The notes under the pieces are model-generated. The model worked only from the letters and a program-made list of their open reading frames with translations. It had not been told where the DNA came from and did no database searches. Positions 15,185 through 19,289 of a stretch of 19,289 nt of DNA are shown here, one piece after another. The DNA lies in contig CALBKX010000002.1 in NCBI GenBank assembly GCA_937895935.1, positions 1-19,289 on the forward strand, in the 5' to 3' direction. Each line of letters starts with the position of its first letter. The first letter of the stretch is position 1. Source of the stretch: an uncultured Clostridia bacterium (GTDB lineage Bacteria; Bacillota; Clostridia; Christensenellales; UBA1242). A program made the position numbers and the translations under genes.

Positions 15185-16007
15185 AGTAAATGGCATAAAT
15201 ATTTCTAATCCAAATAGAGTAATTTATAAGGAAGAAAACATAACTAAATTAGATGTTGCTAAATATTATAAAGATATTTCATGTAAAATTATGAAATTTT
15301 TGGAAAATAGACCAATAAGTGTTATTAGGTGCCACAATTCAATATATGAAGAATGTTTTTTTAAAAAACATCCAATGCCAAACGACAATGTAGAAAAAAT
15401 TAAAATTGGTTCTTCAAATCCGTATTTTTATTTAAATAACACAAAACAATTAATTTCACAAATTCAAATGGGAACAATTGAGTTTCATACTTGGGCTAGT
15501 AAAGTAGATAAAATTAATTCTCCAGATATAATGGTTTTTGATTTAGATCCTGACGAACATATATCTTTTACAAAACTAAAACAAGGCGTTTTATTGCTAA
15601 AAAATTTATTAGACGAATTAAATTTAAAATCATTTTTAAAAACAAGCGGTGGAAAAGGCTATCATATTTTTATTCCATTTAAAAACATTAAAAATTACAA
15701 CAAATTTAATAAATTTGCAGAAAATATCGCCAAAATATTAGAAAAAAGGTCAGATTTATTTACAACAAATATACGTAAAGAAAATAGAAAAAATAAAATT
15801 TTTATTGATTTTTTGAGAAATAAAAAAGGATCAACTTGTGTATGTCCTTACTCTCTGCGTGTTAGGAAAAAAGCGCCTATTTCAATGCCTATCGCGTGGG
15901 AAGATTTAGACAAAATAAAACCTAATCAAATTAATTTAAAAAATTATAAAAAATATTTAAACAATAGTTGGAAAAAATTTTTTAATATTAATCAAACGCT
16001 TGAATAA
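15174..16007 (+). CDS. stand-alone LigD polymerase/primase (AEP family)
   Basis: Fills gaps and adds nucleotides, often ribonucleotides, at NHEJ ends. The 277-residue protein covers the whole LigD polymerase domain. Catalytic Asp123 and Asp125 lie in VFDLDPD, SGGKGYH (158-164) holds the nucleotide-binding His, and Asp212 in FIDFLRN is the third acidic residue. An N-terminal block, ISNPNRVIYKEENITKLDVAKYY, is also typical of the domain. The start is placed at GTG 15174 because AGAGG lies 6-7 bases upstream; an ATG at 15153 is in frame but has no such site. The start overlaps the ligase gene by 11 bases in another frame, so translation is coupled. Both halves are intact, so this is a split LigD rather than a frameshift. 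Confidence 0.93.
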   Translation: MENKVNGINISNPNRVIYKEENITKLDVAKYYKDISCKIMKFLENRPISVIRCHNSIYEECFFKKHPMPNDNVEKIKIGSSNPYFYLNNTKQLISQIQMGTIEFHTWASKVDKINSPDIMVFDLDPDEHISFTKLKQGVLLLKNLLDELNLKSFLKTSGGKGYHIFIPFKNIKNYNKFNKFAENIAKILEKRSDLFTTNIRKENRKNKIFIDFLRNKKGSTCVCPYSLRVRKKAPISMPIAWEDLDKIKPNQINLKNYKKYLNNSWKKFFNINQTLE

Positions 16008-16109
16008 TTTTTGTTTTTCAAAATTTGTAAATAATTATTTTTTGTAATTTCAAATATATCGGCTTTTTAAATAATATTAAAAGTAGAAGGCGGAGTGGCT
16101 CGCATAGGT

Positions 16110-16198
16110 AAAAAAACACCACTTTGTGTTTTCACAAAGTTACATTCAATTTATTGAATGTTAAAAATTTAATCCAATTAAATTTTTGGTGTTTTTTT
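16110..16198. terminator. perfect four-way-junction (cloverleaf) element, possible terminator
   Basis: The closing stem AAAAAAACACC (16110-16120) pairs with GGTGTTTTTTT (16188-16198). Inside are three perfect hairpins: ACTTTGTG/CACAAAGT (16121-16128, 16133-16140), ACATTCAAT/ATTGAATGT (16142-16150, 16153-16161) and AAAAATTTAAT/ATTAAATTTTT (16163-16173, 16177-16187). Only 16141 and 16162 are unpaired at the junction. It begins 102 bases after the LigD polymerase stop and the T-rich closing arm could terminate that operon. It lies upstream of the glnS promoter, so it is not a glnS leader. The region 16008-16109 holds nothing else clear apart from a GC-richer patch at 16086-16105. Confidence 0.8.
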
Positions 16199-16219
16199 GT
16201 ATTTCATTCAATTAATCAG

Positions 16220-16248
16220 TTGACAATAACTAGGAATCTTTTTAAAAT
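16220..16248 (+). promoter_or_regulatory. promoter of glnS-rlmA
   Basis: Perfect TTGACA (16220-16225), 17 bp, TAAAAT (16243-16248). The predicted start is near 16255, with a leader of about 58 bases containing AGAGG before ATG 16314. No T-box or other leader structure is seen. Confidence 0.8.
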
Positions 16249-16313
16249 AGGCATATATAAAATTTTAACAATTGTGTTTCAAAAACGCAAAGATGAATTA
16301 CTAGAGGTTGAAT

Positions 16314-17993
16314 ATGGTTGATTTAGATAAAATAGAACCTTCAAATTTTATTGAAGATGAAATACTTGCTGATTTAAAAGCCGGCAGAGCAAAAGAAGTT
16401 ATAACTCGTTGTCCACCTGAACCAAGTGGTTATTGGCATATTGGCCATTGCAAAGCTTGGTTGATTGATTTTGACACGGCAATAAAATTTGGCGGATATA
16501 CTTATCTTAGAATGGATGATACAAATCCAAGTAGAGAGCAAGGAGAGTTTGCTGATAGTTACTTGGAGGATTTAAAATGGTTGGGTTACGTGCCAAAAGC
16601 ATTAGTTTATGCAAGCGAAGCATATTTTGATAAAATCTATGAAATTGCTGAGCAAATGATTATGGATGGCTATGCTTATGTTGATGAACTTTCACAAGAA
16701 GAACAATTGTCCTTAAAAGGCACATTGACTGAAGCGGGGAAAAACAGTCCGTTTAGAGATAGACCAAAAGAAGAAAGTTTAAAACTATTTAGAGAGATGA
16801 AAGATAGAAAGCATCCTGATGGTTCATTGACTCTTCGTGCAAAAATTGATATGGCTCATCCAAACATTTTAATGCGTGATCCAATTATGTATAAAATATC
16901 TCGTGAGCATCACTACAAAACAGGCGATAAATGGTGTATTTATCCTATTTATGATTTTGCTCATCCAATGGAAGATGCTCTTGAGGGGGTTACTTATAGC
17001 CTCTGTGATACAAGTTTTAGAGTTCATCGTGAACTTTATGAATGGTTTATCGAACATGGCTGGAAAAAGCCTTTTCCACCTAAACAACGTGAATTTTCAC
17101 CTTTAAATTTGGAGAATGTTTTACTAGGAAAACGTTATTTAAAAGCGCTTGTTGAAACAAAAAAAGTTATGGGTTGGGATGACCCACGTTTCTTAACAAT
17201 TGTTGGAATGAAAAGACGTGGCTACACAGCGGAAGGCGTTAAAAATTTTATCCGCAGTTTAGGTGTGGTTGCTAGCGAAAGTACAATTCCATTTAGTTCG
17301 TTGGAGCACTTTATTAGGGAAGATTTAAATAAAATAGCAACACGTGCAATGGTAGTTTTAGATCCTTTAAAAATTATTATTGAAAACTATGAAGAAGGCA
17401 AAACTGAAACAATAGAGGTAGAAAATAATCCAAATGATGAAAATGCTGGAAAACATAAAGGGCTGTTTGGAAGGGAAATATATATTGAAAAAGAGGACTT
17501 TTCACTTAATCCACCACCAAAATATAATAGATTGGTTGTTGGTGGAATGGTTAGATTAAAAGGTGCCTATATTATTAAATGTAATGATGTTGTTTTAAAA
17601 GATGATGGCTCAATTGATTATTTAAAATGCGAGTATATCCCAGGAACAAAAAGCGGTCAAGACAACAGCGGTATAAAAGTTAAAGGAACAATTCATTTTG
17701 TTGCAAAAGAAAATGCGTTTGAGTGTACAATTAGAAACTTTAAAAATCTAACTAAAGAAGAATATATTTGGCCGGGAAAAGCATTAAAGCAAGGCGTTGA
17801 AATTGATGAAATATTAGAGCCTAACTCTATGGTGGAAACAAAAGGAATAGCAGAAAAATTCCTACTAGAATCTAAACCTTATGATAAATTCCAATTTATG
17901 AGAAAAGGATATTTCACTTTGGATAAAGATTCTACAAGTAATAATTATATCTTTAATTCAACAATCTCATTAAAAGATGGATTTAAAAAATAA
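16314..17993 (+). CDS. glnS: glutaminyl-tRNA synthetase
   Basis: Charges tRNA-Gln with glutamine using ATP; a class Ic synthetase. The 559-residue protein has HIGH at 42-45 in PSGYWHIGHCKAW, then LRMDDTNPSREQGEFADSYL, WDDPRFLTIVGMKRRGYT and a two-barrel anticodon-binding C-terminus. Length matches bacterial GlnRS (about 550). Two deviations stand out. The KMSKS-equivalent loop reads LLGKR (270-274) where E. coli has VMSKR, keeping the Lys. The preceding segment reads LCDTSFRVHRELYEW where the common form has TLEF-x-x-x-R. Translation starts at ATG 16314 (AGAGG 6 bases upstream) rather than the in-frame TTG at 16308. GlnRS is patchy in Bacillota, many of which use GatCAB instead. The rlmA frame overlaps its end. 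Confidence 0.93.
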   Translation: MVDLDKIEPSNFIEDEILADLKAGRAKEVITRCPPEPSGYWHIGHCKAWLIDFDTAIKFGGYTYLRMDDTNPSREQGEFADSYLEDLKWLGYVPKALVYASEAYFDKIYEIAEQMIMDGYAYVDELSQEEQLSLKGTLTEAGKNSPFRDRPKEESLKLFREMKDRKHPDGSLTLRAKIDMAHPNILMRDPIMYKISREHHYKTGDKWCIYPIYDFAHPMEDALEGVTYSLCDTSFRVHRELYEWFIEHGWKKPFPPKQREFSPLNLENVLLGKRYLKALVETKKVMGWDDPRFLTIVGMKRRGYTAEGVKNFIRSLGVVASESTIPFSSLEHFIREDLNKIATRAMVVLDPLKIIIENYEEGKTETIEVENNPNDENAGKHKGLFGREIYIEKEDFSLNPPPKYNRLVVGGMVRLKGAYIIKCNDVVLKDDGSIDYLKCEYIPGTKSGQDNSGIKVKGTIHFVAKENAFECTIRNFKNLTKEEYIWPGKALKQGVEIDEILEPNSMVETKGIAEKFLLESKPYDKFQFMRKGYFTLDKDSTSNNYIFNSTISLKDGFKK

Positions 17994-18876
17994 ATCATAT
18001 AAAAAAATTATGTTAAAAACTAAAAAAGAATTATTTATAAATTTGTTAGAAAAAAATATTAATATTTTACAATGTCCTATTTGTAAAAATGAAGTAAGTT
18101 TGACTAATGGAAGCGTAAAATGCAATAATAATCACTCTTTTGATATCTCTCGAAAGGGTGTTTTATTGTTGCATAAAAAATACAAAAAATGCCAAGATGA
18201 AATTTACACTAAGCAATTATTTACAAACAGACGCAACTTTATTTTAAAAGGTTTTTATAATGATGTTTATAATGTAATAAATAAAATTATATATAATAAA
18301 TATCAAAATAAAAAAATAAATTTGTTAGATCTAGGAAGCGGAGAGTGCTCACATATAAAACAAATAATGAAAGAAAATTTTAATGTTTTCGCTGTTGATT
18401 TGTCCTACAATGCAATAGAACTTGCGAGTGATTACTTAAAAGATAATATATTAGCAATTTGTGCAGATGTGTACAATTTACCTTTTAAAAATAAATCTTT
18501 TGATTGTATCATTGATCTTTTATCACCATTTAATTCAATTGAAACAAAAAGAGTTTTAAAAGAAAACGGCATTTTAATCAAAATAATTCCAACAAAAGAG
18601 TATTTAAAGGAATTAAGAAATGTACTTTGTTTAAATGATTATGAGAAGGAAGAAGATATAATTAATAACATTTCAAAAAATTTTAATATTTTAGATAAAA
18701 CTAATGTTAGTAAATGTTTTGAGTTAGACGAACAAACAAAAAAAGAACTAATCAATATGACTCCATTATCAAACCATTTAAATATTTCTCCAATTATTTA
18801 TGAAAAATTAAACAAAATTACAATAAATTTAGATATTTTGTGTTGTATTAATAAATCTAATCAAAATTTTTATTAA
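17977..18876 (+). CDS. rlmA: 23S rRNA (guanine-N1) methyltransferase, RlmA family
   Basis: Uses S-adenosylmethionine to methylate a guanine in helix 35 of 23S rRNA (G745 in E. coli RlmA, G748 in the Gram-positive TlrB type); which position applies here is unknown. The N-terminal zinc-binding domain is Cys33, Cys36, Cys49 and His53 (QCPICKNEV, then VKCNNNHSFDISRKG). The methyltransferase fold starts with LLDLGSGEC (116-124) and FAVDLSYNAIELA, with LPFKNKSFDCIIDL later. The C-terminal MTPLSNHL matches the family's MTPF-W segment. At 299 residues it is slightly long. ATG 17977 overlaps glnS by 17 bases and has a poor ribosome site; ATG 18010 is an alternative. No clear terminator follows. Confidence 0.88.
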   Translation: MDLKNKSYKKIMLKTKKELFINLLEKNINILQCPICKNEVSLTNGSVKCNNNHSFDISRKGVLLLHKKYKKCQDEIYTKQLFTNRRNFILKGFYNDVYNVINKIIYNKYQNKKINLLDLGSGECSHIKQIMKENFNVFAVDLSYNAIELASDYLKDNILAICADVYNLPFKNKSFDCIIDLLSPFNSIETKRVLKENGILIKIIPTKEYLKELRNVLCLNDYEKEEDIINNISKNFNILDKTNVSKCFELDEQTKKELINMTPLSNHLNISPIIYEKLNKITINLDILCCINKSNQNFY

Positions 18877-18970
18877 AAAATTGAAAAAAATCGAAAAATG
18901 AAGTTGAACATTGCAAAATATTTGAGTAATCAAATTTATGGCCCATTTTTATATAAATTTTAAAGTGTAA

Positions 18971-19028
18971 TTGACATTTTGACACAATAAAATATGTTTT
19001 TGTTTGAATACATTTTTTTTGACACAAT
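18971..19028. repeat. direct repeats with clustered TTGACA boxes
   Basis: TTTTGACACAAT occurs at 18977-18988 and 19017-19028, 40 bp apart (about four helical turns). TTGACA occurs at 18971-18976, 18979-18984 and 19019-19024. This could be a repeated operator or stacked -35 boxes ahead of the promoter at 19051. The rest of 18877-18970 shows nothing clear. Confidence 0.4.
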
Positions 19029-19050
19029 TTAAAGTTAAAACTCAAAATAC

Positions 19051-19079
19051 TTGACTTTTGGTTAATTAGATATTATAAT
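19051..19079 (+). promoter_or_regulatory. near-consensus promoter entering the cloverleaf repeat
   Basis: TTGACT (19051-19056), 17 bp, TATAAT (19074-19079). The predicted start near 19086 lies inside the left closing arm of the 19077-19158 fold. The aligned position in the next repeat copy reads TAAAAT (19219-19224) without a good -35 box. It could drive a small RNA or a gene right of the window. Confidence 0.6.
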
Positions 19080-19158
19080 CTATGATGTTAAAATTTGAGC
19101 AAGTCAAATTTTAAGTTGCTAATCGCAACCACATTGATAAATCAATGCATCATAGATT
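19077..19158. repeat. cloverleaf repeat unit, copy 1
   Basis: AATCTATGATG (19077-19087) pairs with CATCATAGATT (19148-19158), 11 bp. Inside are TTAAAATTTGA/TCAAATTTTAA (19088-19098, 19104-19114), GTTGC/GCAAC (19115-19119, 19125-19129) and CATTGAT/ATCAATG (19132-19138, 19141-19147). Only 19130-19131 are unpaired at the junction. The architecture equals that of 16110-16198 but the sequence differs. It is not a tRNA: arm lengths are wrong and there is no CCA or T-loop. Confidence 0.85.
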
Positions 19159-19170
19159 GAATGACCATCA

Positions 19171-19209
19171 GTTGCTGGCAAATATCCCTTCGGGCTGCTT
19201 GCCGACAAC
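19171..19209. repeat. GC-rich hairpin between cloverleaf copies
   Basis: GTTG (19171-19174) pairs with CAAC (19206-19209), GGCAA (19177-19181) with TTGCC (19199-19203), and CCC with GGG around TTC (19186-19194). It is clearly richer in GC than its surroundings and is not followed by a T-tract. It sits in the 63 bp spacer of the 145 bp repeat period. Confidence 0.7.
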
Positions 19210-19221
19210 TTCCGATAATAA

Positions 19222-19289
19222 AATCTAAGATGTTAAATTTGAGCAAGTCAAATTTTAAGTTGCTAATCGCAACCACATTGATAAATCAA
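19222..19289. repeat. cloverleaf repeat unit, copy 2 (cut by window end)
   Basis: Repeats 19077-19145 at a 145 bp offset with two differences: AATCTAAGATG instead of AATCTATGATG in the closing arm, and one A fewer in the first hairpin arm. The three inner hairpins start identically. The window ends inside the third hairpin. If structure is conserved, the closing arm beyond the window should read CATCTTAGATT. Confidence 0.8.

Noticed and set aside
16086..16110. tRNA fragment suggested by GGCGGAGTGGCT
   Set aside because: No acceptor stem, anticodon arm or T-loop can be assembled around it.
16008..16313. T-box or other leader riboswitch for glnS
   Set aside because: The folded element ends at 16198, upstream of a clear promoter at 16220-16248, and no T-box sequence or specifier stem is present in the remaining leader of about 58 bases.
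16124..16321. 65-residue frame starting in the cloverleaf
   Set aside because: It starts with TTG inside the perfect hairpins, crosses the glnS promoter and has no ribosome site.
19077..19158. tRNA or tRNA-like gene because of the cloverleaf shape
   Set aside because: The closing stem is 11 bp, arms are 11, 5 and 7 bp, and there is no T-loop GTTCRA or D-arm consensus.

Overview
The window comes from a very AT-rich, low-GC Gram-positive bacterium. It is most likely an anaerobic clostridium-like member of the Bacillota, although genus cannot be decided from the sequence. The evidence is AAGGAG-type ribosome sites, sigma-A-like promoters with 17-18 bp spacing, a single-chain pyruvate:ferredoxin oxidoreductase, a DivIVA-type coiled-coil protein, a Ku/LigD end-joining operon, a bacterial GlnRS and an RlmA-type 23S methyltransferase. 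No phage gene, transposase, tRNA, rRNA or CRISPR array is visible.

Layout. Positions 1-736 are a gene-free, repeat-rich intergenic stretch with an 83 bp unit present twice, palindromic segments and an inverted fragment. A minus-strand glycerophosphodiester phosphodiesterase (737-1465) diverges from a membrane protein with a C-terminal SHOCT module (1641-2453). At 2695-4535 a small Asn/Gln-rich protein (minus) diverges from a small helical protein plus a cytoplasmic S8 protease (plus). The 52 bp between them is a nearly perfect palindrome carrying overlapping mirror-image promoters and both ribosome sites. Next come lgt, a five-helix membrane protein and a DivIVA-like protein (4576-6664), packed as one operon whose promoter predicts a leaderless lgt mRNA. 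A convergent minus-strand nifJ-type PFOR follows (6932-10429), then a short-chain dehydrogenase (10636-11424), an unrecognised 343-residue protein with a small overlapping partner (11627-12857), and an NHEJ operon of ku, a PE-ligase LigD and a separate LigD polymerase (12949-16007). The ku ribosome site is locked in a hairpin. glnS and rlmA overlap and form the last operon (16314-18876).

The most unusual signal is structural. Directly after the LigD polymerase gene (16110-16198), and again as a tandem repeat at the right edge (19077-19158, then 19222 to the window end), the DNA can fold into near-perfect four-way junctions: an 11 bp closing stem with three hairpins packed inside, leaving almost no unpaired bases. 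The sequences differ between the 16.1 kb copy and the 19.1 kb copies, but the architecture is shared. The first ends in a T-tract like a terminator. The right-hand pair repeats every 145 bp with a GC-rich hairpin between copies and runs out of the window. I do not recognise this as a described family. All assignments are from reading the sequence; no database search was possible.
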